Below are positions 27,681 through 36,607 of a stretch of 64,000 nt of DNA, piece by piece; the stretch's first letter is position 1; each line of letters begins with the position of its first letter. Below the pieces are notes generated by a model. That model was given only the letters and a program-made list of their open reading frames with translations, had not been told where the DNA came from and searched no databases. Position numbers and translations under genes: made by a program. Location of the stretch: contig NZ_LR593887.1 of assembly GCF_901538355.1 (NCBI RefSeq), positions 2,518,920 to 2,582,919 on the forward strand, in the 5' to 3' direction. Origin of the DNA: Tuwongella immobilis. GTDB lineage: Bacteria; Planctomycetota; Planctomycetia; Gemmatales; Gemmataceae.

Positions 27681-28448
27681 CTACTCCTGTTGCGGATTTT
27701 CTGGTGCATAGACCGACCGACCGCCATCGACTGGCAGAAGCACGCCGGTGATGAAGTCATTTTCGATGAGCGCAAGTGCCGCCATGGCCACATGTTGAGG
27801 CGTTCCTTCTCGCTTCACCAACGTGGCGTTGATGGCCTCGTTGCGCTCCGCTTCCGGCAGATCCGGCGGCAACATCACTGGCCCCGGAAGAATCGCGTTC
27901 ACCCGAACTCGAGGATTGCGGGTGCCCAGTTCCACCGCCATTGTCCGAGTCAGCGTCGAGACGCCGCCCTTCGACGGAAAGTATGCCGCATAGCCGAGAT
28001 ACGGCCGAATCTCCGCCCAATCGCCGATATTGATGATGCACCCACCCGTTGGTTGTTGCACCATCCGGAGGCCGATTTTTTGACACATCAGGAACGTGCC
28101 TAACGTGTTGGTATCAAAGTGTTTCCGCACATCATCGGCGGTGACTTCTTCCAACGGTTTGCGTTCCCAAATGGCGGCGGCGTTGACCAGCACGTCAATC
28201 TGAGGAGCCCAATTCGTCGCTTGTTCGACCATTCGGGTCACTTGCGATTCATCCGCGAGATCGGCCTGAACGGTGAGAACCCGACTGCCGCGACTTTCGA
28301 GATGCGCGGCGGTTTCAATCGCCTCACGTTCCGATGATCGGTAGTGAATGATGAGATCGTATCCCTGCGCGGCCAACTGATCGGCGATGTGCCAACCCAC
28401 GCGCCGCTTCCCGCTGCCTGTCACCCATGCTACCGGTCGTTTGCTCAT
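27681..28448 (-). CDS. Pteridine reductase-like SDR oxidoreductase
   Basis: 255 aa from the ATG at 28448, with GAGGG 6 bp upstream; ATG 28451 is an alternative. The cofactor motif TGSGKRRVG resembles the TGxxxRxG of PTR1/FolM reductases. The catalytic residues appear to be Asp in NIGDWAEIRPY, Tyr in AAYFPSK 13 residues later, and Lys 4 residues after that. That D-(x12)-Y-(x3)-K spacing equals the D181-Y194-K198 set of pteridine reductase and differs from the usual Ser-Tyr-Lys of SDRs. VNAAAIWE is the NAG-like motif. It is likely an NADPH-dependent reductase of a pteridine, by residue analogy. It lies 59 bp after the PPC-domain gene. Confidence 0.82.
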   Translation of the reverse strand: MSKRPVAWVTGSGKRRVGWHIADQLAAQGYDLIIHYRSSEREAIETAAHLESRGSRVLTVQADLADESQVTRMVEQATNWAPQIDVLVNAAAIWERKPLEEVTADDVRKHFDTNTLGTFLMCQKIGLRMVQQPTGGCIINIGDWAEIRPYLGYAAYFPSKGGVSTLTRTMAVELGTRNPRVRVNAILPGPVMLPPDLPEAERNEAINATLVKREGTPQHVAMAALALIENDFITGVLLPVDGGRSVYAPENPQQE

Positions 28449-28507
28449 CATCAACCCTCGGGGAGTATTCGCTACCCATTGATAGTCACCCCCCGCCGAT
28501 TGGCCAC

Positions 28508-30628
28508 TTACTTGCTGGGCGGAACCGAAATGGTCGTTGGGATCACTGCCGATGTAAACAGTGTCATTGCAACGGGTTGCTTCGGATCTTTGCGATAGGG
28601 AACTTGCGATTGCGCCTTGTAACTGACGGTGAATTCTCCCGACACGTTCTTGGGAATCTCGAACGAAAGATCGACGCTGGTTTGATTTTCGGGGATTTCG
28701 ACATTCGGCAGGGAGAAATTCCCACCTGTTTCGATGGGCTGCAGCGTGATCTTGCCGGTGTAGCCCGGCCAAAATCGCTTGACCTCGACTTTGAGCGTCA
28801 GCTTCTGTCCCGCTTGGGCGGTGATGGTCGGCTGTGTGAACGCCGCGCGAAAGGGAGCTTGTTCTCGAATCGCCAGCATGAGGTCACGAGTCGGGCGGCT
28901 CGAGGATTCGTTGCCGATGCGGGTGTAGGCTCGCACCTCGCGGCGGATGGTCTGACCGTCTTTGGTGCCGGTCGCCAGAAACCGAATCGGCCCCGTCCAG
29001 TTCGCGTCGGCGGATTCATCGGCCCATAGGACGATCGTGCTGCGGACATTGCCGACGAGCGTGGTTGCTTTGGCATGCACTCCAGGCGGCAAGCTGATCG
29101 GCGTAACCGTCACCGGGAATTGCATTTGCGGCTCCATATGCACCACCAGATCCAGCGTCGTCGCTCCACCCCGGTGCAGAATCGTGCTCCCGGATTGACC
29201 ATTGGCTTGATGAATGGCGATGGGGTAGAAGTCGACCGTTGGCTTGCGAAGGGTCAACACATACTGAGCCCGTTCGTTGCCACGACGATAGCGGTCTTGC
29301 ACGAGGATGCGAACTTTCTGGTTCGCTTGTACCTCGAAGTTCCCGACCGGATCGCGCAGAAATCCATCGAACGAATTGACGCGATGGCCGTAGTCATCGA
29401 ACTCGGCCATCCGGTTGCCTTTGTCGTCGAATACGGTCACCACCGGATCGACTCGCCCGGCCAATCGTTCGCAGTAGACTTGTGCAACGATCTGTGTCTT
29501 TTCGGTAGCCGTCAGTTCGTACCAGTCGGCATCCTGGGCGGTTTCAAATCGCCCGGCAATTGCGGCAGGCAGCGTAACCTTCTGCGCTTGTTCGGGTTGC
29601 GCATTCGGCTCCTGCTCGAGCGTCACCGTATGATCGACTAGCAAAATGGGCTGAGCGCGTGCGGAAATTGTGTCCCAAGTCGGGCAGTAATGGAAGCCAC
29701 GCACCGTCGCCGTCGTCGCGGTCAGATTCGGTGAGTGATCGATTGCCGGGGTGAGCTGCGGGAAGCGGCCTGTCTCGACGACCTCCGCGGGGATGGTCAG
29801 CGTCTCGGTGCGTTCTTCCAATCCAGGACCGTTCCCGGTCGATGGTAGTGATTTCGACCCAGCCCCGAGATTTCGTCCCAACACCCGAACGGATGTGGGT
29901 TTCCCCACTTGCATCACACTGGGGAATACCGTCTCGAATTGCGGACGATCGCTGATGATGAGGCGATACGGTTCGCCGCCGCGATAGGTGAGATCGGCCA
30001 CCGCGACCCAGAATTCGCCATCGTCGGGGAGAATCGCATCGATCATCGGATCGCGGCCATAGGTGTCGCCCGCCGTCGCCAAAATGCGACCATCACGACT
30101 CATCAGCCGCAAGTTGGCATCCAAGCCGGATTCGAGCCGCGCTGCGTGGCAATCCACCACAATGCGTTGCCCCTTCTTGCCGGGAAATCGATAGAAATCC
30201 TCTTGGTTGCCGTTGGTGGCACCCGCAATTGCGGCGTTCATCGGAACAAGTTGCGCTGACTCGAATTCCTGATTCTTTCCCGATTTGAGGATATCGGTCA
30301 GCCCGTGACTGACGGCGAACGATCGCGGGTTCGACACACCAAATCGATTGCTGACGCGAAGATCGTAAACCGCTGCTGGAACAGTTGTTGCGATCTTCAG
30401 ATGCACTTTTTTGTCGTCAATTTTTTCGACGGTAATCCCCGGATGATCGGTCCACACGCGGTCGATCGGCACCAGATCGGGGCCGGTGACTTCGACAATC
30501 ACGGTACTGCCGATGTTTCCGCCAATCGGCTGAATGCGATCGAGTCGGGGCATGGTCAACTCGGCCCGCGCGGTGGTGGCGAAGCCGACGACCAGCAACC
30601 ATGCCAAAATTCGAGTGCGAACGATCAT
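28508..30628 (-). CDS. Secreted protein with IPT-like and two PPC-like domains
   Basis: 706 aa from ATG 30628 with AGGAG 8 bp upstream; signal peptide RILAWLLVVGFATTARA. An IPT/TIG-like domain (about 25-115) is followed by a pre-peptidase C-terminal-like domain with NGNQEDFYRFPGKKGQRIVVDC (in part, about 145-240) and a second one with DADWYELTATEKTQIVAQVY (about 365-475). Beta-rich domains follow. This composition matches the secreted protein that accompanies DUF1501 and DUF1549/DUF1553 genes in planctomycetes. It is the third gene of that cassette, 23 bp after the DUF1501 gene. Probably binds a polysaccharide or protein partner in the periplasm or at the surface; no catalytic motif. Confidence 0.75.
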   Translation of the reverse strand: MIVRTRILAWLLVVGFATTARAELTMPRLDRIQPIGGNIGSTVIVEVTGPDLVPIDRVWTDHPGITVEKIDDKKVHLKIATTVPAAVYDLRVSNRFGVSNPRSFAVSHGLTDILKSGKNQEFESAQLVPMNAAIAGATNGNQEDFYRFPGKKGQRIVVDCHAARLESGLDANLRLMSRDGRILATAGDTYGRDPMIDAILPDDGEFWVAVADLTYRGGEPYRLIISDRPQFETVFPSVMQVGKPTSVRVLGRNLGAGSKSLPSTGNGPGLEERTETLTIPAEVVETGRFPQLTPAIDHSPNLTATTATVRGFHYCPTWDTISARAQPILLVDHTVTLEQEPNAQPEQAQKVTLPAAIAGRFETAQDADWYELTATEKTQIVAQVYCERLAGRVDPVVTVFDDKGNRMAEFDDYGHRVNSFDGFLRDPVGNFEVQANQKVRILVQDRYRRGNERAQYVLTLRKPTVDFYPIAIHQANGQSGSTILHRGGATTLDLVVHMEPQMQFPVTVTPISLPPGVHAKATTLVGNVRSTIVLWADESADANWTGPIRFLATGTKDGQTIRREVRAYTRIGNESSSRPTRDLMLAIREQAPFRAAFTQPTITAQAGQKLTLKVEVKRFWPGYTGKITLQPIETGGNFSLPNVEIPENQTSVDLSFEIPKNVSGEFTVSYKAQSQVPYRKDPKQPVAMTLFTSAVIPTTISVPPSK

Positions 30629-30651
30629 TCCGAGGACTCCTGTATGGGGGT

Positions 30652-31989
30652 TCAACCGATCAATTCGGGGATCGGTTCGCCCTCGGGAAGGATGGCGAGC
30701 GGTCGCTGGGCCGGATCGTAAAAGGCATGGTGATGGTCGATGCCCAGCACGCGATACATGGTGGAAAGCACGCAGCCCGGAGTGTAGGGTTTCGTGATGG
30801 GGTATTCGGCCAGGCTGTTGGTGTCACCAATGGCTTGGCCCATCTTCAGCCCGCCGCCGGCGAACAGGACCGACATGGCACCCGGCCAGTGATCTCGCCC
30901 AGCGGAGCCGTTGATTTTGGGCGTGCGACCAAATTCGCCCATCGCCATGACCAGCACATCGTCTTGCAGGCCGCGATCGGCCAAATCTTCCACCAGCGCC
31001 GCCACGCCGCGATCAAAGGCGGGGAGCAAATTGTTCTTCAATTCCTTGAAGTTGTCGCCGTGCGTGTCCCAGCCGCCGCCGGCCTGAATGGTGACATAGG
31101 TGACCCCCGCTTCGACCAAGCGACGCGCCAGCAACAGACATTGGCCCAACGAGTTCCGACCGTATCGGTCCCGCAGTGCCACGGGTTCTTTGTGAACATC
31201 AAAGGCTTTCTGGGCCTTGGGACTGGTGACCATCTCCATCGCTTCGCGGTAGAAGGTGTCCAGCCCCTGCATATCGCCACGGAGGTCGAGATCGCGTCGG
31301 ATTCCGTCCAGGTCGGTAAGTAACTCGCGTCGGCGCTCCAACCGTTGCGAATTGACCCGACCGGGCATCCGCAAGTTGCGCACCTGGAAGCCACCATTCT
31401 GAGGATCGTCATCGGGAAAGAACGGATTGTACGAAGCGCCCAGATACGCCGCTTTGCCCAGATTCAACAGTCGGGGCAGGGTGACATAAGCGGGCAATCC
31501 GGGTTCATTCGGCCCCTTCATCTTCGCAACTACCGATCCACACGCGGGATAGATGTTGTCGTTGACTTCGATCGTAGGCTGATACCCGGTGAGCATCCAC
31601 TGCGAACCCATGCCATGACCGGCGTTCGTGTGATATGCCGATCGGACGATCGCCATTTTGTCCATGACCCGCGCTTGCAGCGGCAGATGCTCGGAAATCT
31701 GAATGCCGGGCACATTCGTGGCAATCGGTTTGAATTCGCCACGCACTTCCGCCGGGGCATTCGGCTTCAAATCGTACATATCCAGATGCGATGGGCCGCC
31801 CGCCTGCCAAATCTGAATGACGGCCTTGCGATTGGGCGAGAACGGACTGCCGGACTCCGCCGCACGAGCCCGTGCCCGCAGCAGATCGACCAGCGAGAAT
31901 CCGCCCAGACCGAGCGTGCCGATTTTCAAAAACTGCCGACGATTCCATCGATCGCCGGAACGCGGGCTGCCACCATGACAATCCAACAT
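30652..31989 (-). CDS. DUF1501 Tat-exported protein
   Basis: 445 aa from ATG 31989, with AGGAG 7 bp upstream. The Tat signal is RRQFLKIGTLGLGGFSLVDLL. Typical DUF1501 motifs are QIWQAGGPSHLDMYDLKP, SAYHTNAGHGMGSQ, and a C-terminal block with FGRTPKINGSAGRDHWPG. DUF1501 shares the alkaline-phosphatase/sulfatase fold, and the HxxxxGHD-type residues suggest metal binding, although activity has not been assigned. It sits between the DUF1549/DUF1553 gene (28 bp) and the PPC-domain gene (23 bp). The cassette of three is widespread in planctomycetes and often expanded. Confidence 0.92.
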   Translation of the reverse strand: MLDCHGGSPRSGDRWNRRQFLKIGTLGLGGFSLVDLLRARARAAESGSPFSPNRKAVIQIWQAGGPSHLDMYDLKPNAPAEVRGEFKPIATNVPGIQISEHLPLQARVMDKMAIVRSAYHTNAGHGMGSQWMLTGYQPTIEVNDNIYPACGSVVAKMKGPNEPGLPAYVTLPRLLNLGKAAYLGASYNPFFPDDDPQNGGFQVRNLRMPGRVNSQRLERRRELLTDLDGIRRDLDLRGDMQGLDTFYREAMEMVTSPKAQKAFDVHKEPVALRDRYGRNSLGQCLLLARRLVEAGVTYVTIQAGGGWDTHGDNFKELKNNLLPAFDRGVAALVEDLADRGLQDDVLVMAMGEFGRTPKINGSAGRDHWPGAMSVLFAGGGLKMGQAIGDTNSLAEYPITKPYTPGCVLSTMYRVLGIDHHHAFYDPAQRPLAILPEGEPIPELIG

Positions 31990-32017
31990 GGGAGTTCTCC
32001 TGCTGAAAGTCTGACGA

Positions 32018-34447
32018 TCAATGGTTGAACATGAATTCTTTGGAGTTGACCAACGTCCAGAGCACATCGGCAAAGGCAGCGGCCGGATCGGGGGATTGTC
32101 CCACGAATCGCTCAATGCGTTGCCGTTCGCGGTCGGTCGGAAGTCGGCTCACCGATTGCAGATACAGCTCGTCGATGATTTCCCGAACGGGCTTCTTCGC
32201 TTTCAGTGCTTTGGCGATGCGGCCCTGATCGGAATGGAGTTTATTCTCCATGTCTTCGGAATTCGCTAGCAGCAGCACCTGAGCGAGCGTGGCCCCAGTC
32301 GAACGTTCGCAATCGCAGGTGGTCACACGTCGGGGACGATCGAACGTATCCAAGAAATACGAACCGAAATTCTCATGCGGGAGATCGACCGCGCGAGCAT
32401 TCAGACTCATATTATTGAATCGCTCCTTGACACCGGTCGCGGAGTTCACCGAATCGAGGAAGACCTCGGCAATCATGCGTCGGGCATAGAATCGTGCGAA
32501 ATTCTGACGATCCTTTCGGTTGGCGTCGATCGGGTCGGATGACAACTGATAAACTCGGCTGTTGAGCATTAGTCGGATCATTGCTTTGACATCGCATTTG
32601 CTGCGAACGAATTCCGTCGCCAGGAAATCGAGCAGCTCCGGATTCGATGGCGGGTTGGTTTCCCGCAAATCGTCGACTTCATGCACCAAGCCGCGGCCGA
32701 AGAAGTGGCCCCAATAGCGATTGACCAACGCTTTGGCGAAGAAGGGATTATCCGGCTTCGCCATCCAATCGACCAAGGCATGCCGGGGATCATCCGCAGG
32801 CCCGAATTTCGGCTCAATCCCATCCAGGAAGCGGGGTTCGGGCGTTTTGCCGGTCAGCGGATTCAGCTCGCCAGTGGTGACATTCGCGGCGGTGAAATAC
32901 GGCGGCGGCTCGCCGAAACTCTTGCGACCCAGTCGGGTGAAGAACCCAGCCAAACCGTAGTATTCGGCTTGGCCCCAGCGTTCGTAGGGGTGGTGGTGAC
33001 ATTTCGCGCACTGAAGTCGAACGCCAAGAAAGACTTGCGCCACATCGGCGGTGGTTTGATGGAGCTGATCGTCCCGATTCTGCCAGAACCAATTGATGGC
33101 CGGTGCATCCTGCCATTCTCCGGAGGCGGCGACGAGACCGCGAACGAATTGGTCATACGGCACGTTCCGAGCGATCTGATCCTTCAGCCAATTGTGGAAG
33201 GCATACGAGGCACGTTCCGAACCCGCGAGATTCGAATTCCGCAGAATGCTGCCCCAGCGCATGGCAAAGAACGCGGCGTAATCCGGCGATTCGAGCAGCC
33301 GATCAATCGCCAACGCTCGTTTGTTCGGTTGGGTGTCTGCTAGAAACTGGGTAACTTCTTCTGCATGCGGCAACCGACCGGCAAGATCCAGCGTCACGCG
33401 GCGCAGAAACGTCGCATCATCGCATGGGGGCGAGGGTTGCAGCCCGAGTTTCATCCACTTTTTCGCGGCGAGTTCATCGATCCGATTGACCGGTTGCCAA
33501 TTCGGGAGCGATTGCAGCGGCTCGCCATGCGGCACCATCGCGCGGCAAACCGCCACATACCCCATATACCGAGCCATGATCGCCGCTTCGCCCGACTGAG
33601 CGCGAGCTTGAATCAAGCCTTCTTTATCCACACTGGCAACCACATCCAGATTGCTCTGATATTCGGCTTGTCGCGTGACATCTCGAGTGGTGCCATCGGA
33701 ATAATCGGCCAGCACCGCAAGTTGTTGCTGCTGTTGATCTTGCAGCACGCGATCTTCGGGGATGACTCGAATGCGCGTCACCACGGCGGCATCGGGAGCG
33801 GCAGCCGGAGCACCAGCGGCGATCCACTGCAGGAGTCGGCGATATTCATCCGTCTGTTCTTGAAGGCGTTTGCCACCCCCGTGCGGGACTTTCGCCGTCG
33901 CTTTCACGATGAGTAAACTCGACTCCGGCGAGGCGGGAAAAATCCGTCGTCCTCGTGCCTCTTTGGTAATCGCGGCGTGATCGAATTCGGCGTCGAATCC
34001 AAACAGCGAAAGTCGGAACCCGTTCTGGCCACTGGCTTTACCGTGACAACCGCCCGCGTTGCAGCCCGTCTTGCTGAGAATCGGCACGATTTCCGTTTTG
34101 AAATCGATCGCACGCGAACTGCCAACGCCAGACACCGTCACGCGGACCACTTTTGTTTCGCCCGCAGCGGTCACGCGAATGTCGGTGGTTCCATCGGCGT
34201 GCGGCGTGATATAGCCGGTGGCGTCGATGGTGGCGATTGCGGGGGATTGCGATTGATATTGGGCCTGTCGGGTGAGGTCGGATTGGCCGCCGAATACCAG
34301 AAGTTGACGGCCATCGAAGGCGTCGCGCAACTGCACGGATGCGGGCTCGACGCGGAATTCAGCGCGGCTGGCGGGGGTGATTAGCAGGAGTAGACACCCG
34401 GCAAGCACCCAGCGACTGCGGAGGAATGGAGGTTGCGATACGTGCAT
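32018..34447 (-). CDS. DUF1549/DUF1553 protein with Ig-like N-terminus and CX4CH motif
   Basis: 809 aa from ATG 34447; ATG 34453 is an alternative. A signal peptide (RSRWVLAGCLLLLITPASRA) is followed by an Ig-like BIG2-type domain (SPAIATIDATGYITPHADGTTDIRVT in part). A segment C-N-A-G-G-C-H-G (about residue 145) has a heme-c-like CX4CH spacing that recurs in this family. DUF1549 follows with the DxxFLRRVTLDLAGRLP pattern, then DUF1553 with ALVNRYWGHFFGRGLVHEVDD (in part). These proteins are called planctomycete cytochrome-like proteins; electron transfer and saccharide cleavage have both been proposed in the literature. First gene of the cassette, with the DUF1501 gene 28 bp after it. Confidence 0.9.
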   Translation of the reverse strand: MHVSQPPFLRSRWVLAGCLLLLITPASRAEFRVEPASVQLRDAFDGRQLLVFGGQSDLTRQAQYQSQSPAIATIDATGYITPHADGTTDIRVTAAGETKVVRVTVSGVGSSRAIDFKTEIVPILSKTGCNAGGCHGKASGQNGFRLSLFGFDAEFDHAAITKEARGRRIFPASPESSLLIVKATAKVPHGGGKRLQEQTDEYRRLLQWIAAGAPAAAPDAAVVTRIRVIPEDRVLQDQQQQQLAVLADYSDGTTRDVTRQAEYQSNLDVVASVDKEGLIQARAQSGEAAIMARYMGYVAVCRAMVPHGEPLQSLPNWQPVNRIDELAAKKWMKLGLQPSPPCDDATFLRRVTLDLAGRLPHAEEVTQFLADTQPNKRALAIDRLLESPDYAAFFAMRWGSILRNSNLAGSERASYAFHNWLKDQIARNVPYDQFVRGLVAASGEWQDAPAINWFWQNRDDQLHQTTADVAQVFLGVRLQCAKCHHHPYERWGQAEYYGLAGFFTRLGRKSFGEPPPYFTAANVTTGELNPLTGKTPEPRFLDGIEPKFGPADDPRHALVDWMAKPDNPFFAKALVNRYWGHFFGRGLVHEVDDLRETNPPSNPELLDFLATEFVRSKCDVKAMIRLMLNSRVYQLSSDPIDANRKDRQNFARFYARRMIAEVFLDSVNSATGVKERFNNMSLNARAVDLPHENFGSYFLDTFDRPRRVTTCDCERSTGATLAQVLLLANSEDMENKLHSDQGRIAKALKAKKPVREIIDELYLQSVSRLPTDRERQRIERFVGQSPDPAAAFADVLWTLVNSKEFMFNH

Positions 34448-34739
34448 CAGCATCCACCGTGGAAGGTGTGGGAGAGAACCAATCACGCACCGGTGGCAGG
34501 GGCGGTGATCCAATCAAGGGCAATAGATAGGCAGCAGTTGAAGTGTAGTCGATCATCTGTCTGCGAGTCAATGAAATCCTCAAAGTCTTTTTCCGGAACT
34601 GTGAACCCTTCGCGGCTGGATCGACTCCAACGATTAGCGTCCTATTCGATTGCAGGAATCCGCTTCTGCCACGAATCGAAAGTCGCTACATTGTGAAGGT
34701 GCGTCCGGTTGGGACGCAATTCCCTCTCCCGAGGTTTCG
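34448..34739. other. Divergent intergenic region
   Basis: About 290 bp between the DUF1549/DUF1553 gene (minus) and the DMT exporter (plus). It holds one small inverted repeat, GCGTCC at 34701-34706 and GGACGC at 34712-34717, in the leader of the exporter, and GAGG at 34731 as its ribosome binding site. No promoter can be placed with confidence, and there is no further gene. Confidence 0.4.
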
Positions 34740-35801
34740 ATGAGCCGCTCCTCTCCGGATGTCGATGGATATGCCGATGAACCCACGTCCAATCTCCTGG
34801 CCACGCCCAAACTGCTGACAATCGTGCTGGCATTTTTGGCGGTCTATTTGACCTGGAGTTCGACCTATTTGGCCATGCTTTGGGCGACGGAATCGATGCC
34901 CGTATTCCTGATGGCCGGTTCGCGGTTTGTCATCGCCGGAGGGCTGATGTATCTGCTGGTGCGGCTGCAAGGTCACGCGGCACCAACGTGGCGACAAATG
35001 CGGCTCATTGCGATCAGCGGCTTTCTGCTCATGCTCATTGGCAATGCCGGCGTCGTCTGGGCCGAGGCGAATCACCTGCCCACCAGCCTCGCCTCGCTGC
35101 TTGTGGCACTCACCCCCATGGCGACGGCAGCGATCGATTGGCTGATCTTCCGCGCGGAGCGACCCCGCGGACTGGTTTTGTTGGGGCTGATTCTTGGTAT
35201 GGTCGGCATGGCGGTGCTGTTGGCCCCGTCGCTGATGGAGTTGGTCACCGGTGCCGAGACGGAAATTCCGATCTGGGGCGTGATCTCCGTGATTGTGGCC
35301 GTGGTCGCGTGGTCACTCGGCGCGCTGATGGCCCGATACGCGCAGCAGCCCGCTTCGACGTGGGTGACCGCCTCCATGCAAATGCTCATCGGTGGCATGC
35401 AATTACTGGTGGTCAGCGTGTTGCTGGGCGAAACGGCCCAGTGGAATCCGATCGAAACGTCGCTGCGTGGGTGGCTCTCCTTTGGCTATCTGATTGTGTT
35501 CGGTTCCTGGGTCGGGTATTCTGCGTTCACGTGGTTGATGAAGCATGTCAATCCCACGCTGGTGGCGACCTACGGATTCGTGAATCCCGTCTTGGCGGTG
35601 ATGATCGGCTGGTTCGTACTCGGCGAACAACTGAGTACGACCGCATTGGGTGGCGGCGGTATTATTCTGATGTCTGTTTTGTTGATTCTGATCGGACACG
35701 CTCGCAAAACCCAACGCGCGGCTCGGACTCGCGCTCGACTGGCGATTCCATCGCGACTGTCGGCAATATCGGCGCTGGCCGCTGGAGAGAAATCGTCATG
35801 A
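34740..35801 (+). CDS. EamA/DMT-family exporter
   Basis: 353 aa from ATG 34740, with GAGG 5 bp upstream. Ten hydrophobic helices form two EamA repeats. The first repeat begins IVLAFLAVYLTWSSTYLAMLW and the second SVIVAVVAWSLGALMARYA. The final GWFVLGEQLSTTALGGGGIIL is the classic DMT end. The closest named group is YedA-type drug/metabolite exporters. The acidic N-terminus (about 30 residues) and a basic C-terminus are expected cytosolic. The stop overlaps the PhzF gene start (ATGA), so the two are probably an operon; a metabolite handled by the PhzF enzyme might be exported, but that is inference. Confidence 0.9.
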   Translation: MSRSSPDVDGYADEPTSNLLATPKLLTIVLAFLAVYLTWSSTYLAMLWATESMPVFLMAGSRFVIAGGLMYLLVRLQGHAAPTWRQMRLIAISGFLLMLIGNAGVVWAEANHLPTSLASLLVALTPMATAAIDWLIFRAERPRGLVLLGLILGMVGMAVLLAPSLMELVTGAETEIPIWGVISVIVAVVAWSLGALMARYAQQPASTWVTASMQMLIGGMQLLVVSVLLGETAQWNPIETSLRGWLSFGYLIVFGSWVGYSAFTWLMKHVNPTLVATYGFVNPVLAVMIGWFVLGEQLSTTALGGGGIILMSVLLILIGHARKTQRAARTRARLAIPSRLSAISALAAGEKSS

Positions 35802-36607
35802 ATCCAGTCCCATTGTGGATTGTGGATGCGTTTGCCAGTCGGCCATTTTCCGGAAATCCCGCGGCGGTTTGCATTTTGCCGCGGGCCATGTCCGATTCGG
35901 CCTATCAAGCGGTGGCCCAGGAGATGAACCTCTCGGAAACCGCATTCCTGGAACGCTTCGGCGATGATTGGGCACTCCGCTGGTTTACCCCGACTGTCGA
36001 AGTGGACTTATGCGGGCACGCTACTTTAGCGGCGGCCCATACGTTGTGGGAGATGCAACTCTCGACACAGGAACAACTTCGGTTTCATACCCGAAGCGGG
36101 ATTCTGACCGCAGCGCGGCATCCCAACGGGCAGATTGCCTTGAATTTTCCGGCCTTGCGGGTGCTGCCAACCGAGCGGATTCCGCAATTGAGCGAGGGAC
36201 TTGGCGTCGAGCCAATTTTCGTCGGCGATTCCGGGATGGATGTGTTCGCCGAACTGCCAGACGAAGCCACCGTGCGGGCGATTCAACCCGAGTTTTCGAT
36301 CCTCGAACAAATTCCGACGCGCGGAATCATCATCACCGCGCGGGCGAATGCGGGAAGCCGATACGATTTCGTCTCGCGCTTCTTCGCACCGGGCGCGGGA
36401 GTGGACGAAGACCCCGTGACGGGATCGGCCCACTGCTCACTGGCCACGTTTTGGGGGACACGCTTGGGCCGCCACGAGTTGCATGCGTATCAAGCATCCC
36501 AGCGCGGCGGCGAGCTCGATTTGCATTGGAAGGGCGATCGCGTGGAACTTCGTGGTTCCGCCGCGACCGTCCTGCAAGGCAGCATTTACTTACCAGGCGC
36601 GGGATAA
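35798..36607 (+). CDS. PhzF family isomerase/epimerase
   Basis: 269 aa from the ATG at 35798, which overlaps the exporter stop. The N-terminal motif VDAFASRPFSGNPAAVC and the catalytic Glu in NLSETAFL (E47) are characteristic of PhzF. DLCGHATLAAAH is the anion-binding loop. Close to the C-terminus, DEDPVTGSAHCSL is the second half-site motif. The family includes trans-2,3-dihydro-3-hydroxyanthranilate isomerase (phenazine synthesis) and many enzymes of unknown substrate. No other phenazine genes are nearby, so the substrate is open. The 3' end overlaps a convergent gene by 18 bp. Confidence 0.92.
   Translation: MNPVPLWIVDAFASRPFSGNPAAVCILPRAMSDSAYQAVAQEMNLSETAFLERFGDDWALRWFTPTVEVDLCGHATLAAAHTLWEMQLSTQEQLRFHTRSGILTAARHPNGQIALNFPALRVLPTERIPQLSEGLGVEPIFVGDSGMDVFAELPDEATVRAIQPEFSILEQIPTRGIIITARANAGSRYDFVSRFFAPGAGVDEDPVTGSAHCSLATFWGTRLGRHELHAYQASQRGGELDLHWKGDRVELRGSAATVLQGSIYLPGAG

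Noticed and set aside
36590-36607. Overlap between PhzF and the repeat-protein gene as a frameshift
   Set aside because: Both ends are intact and the overlap is antisense (convergent), not a disruption.
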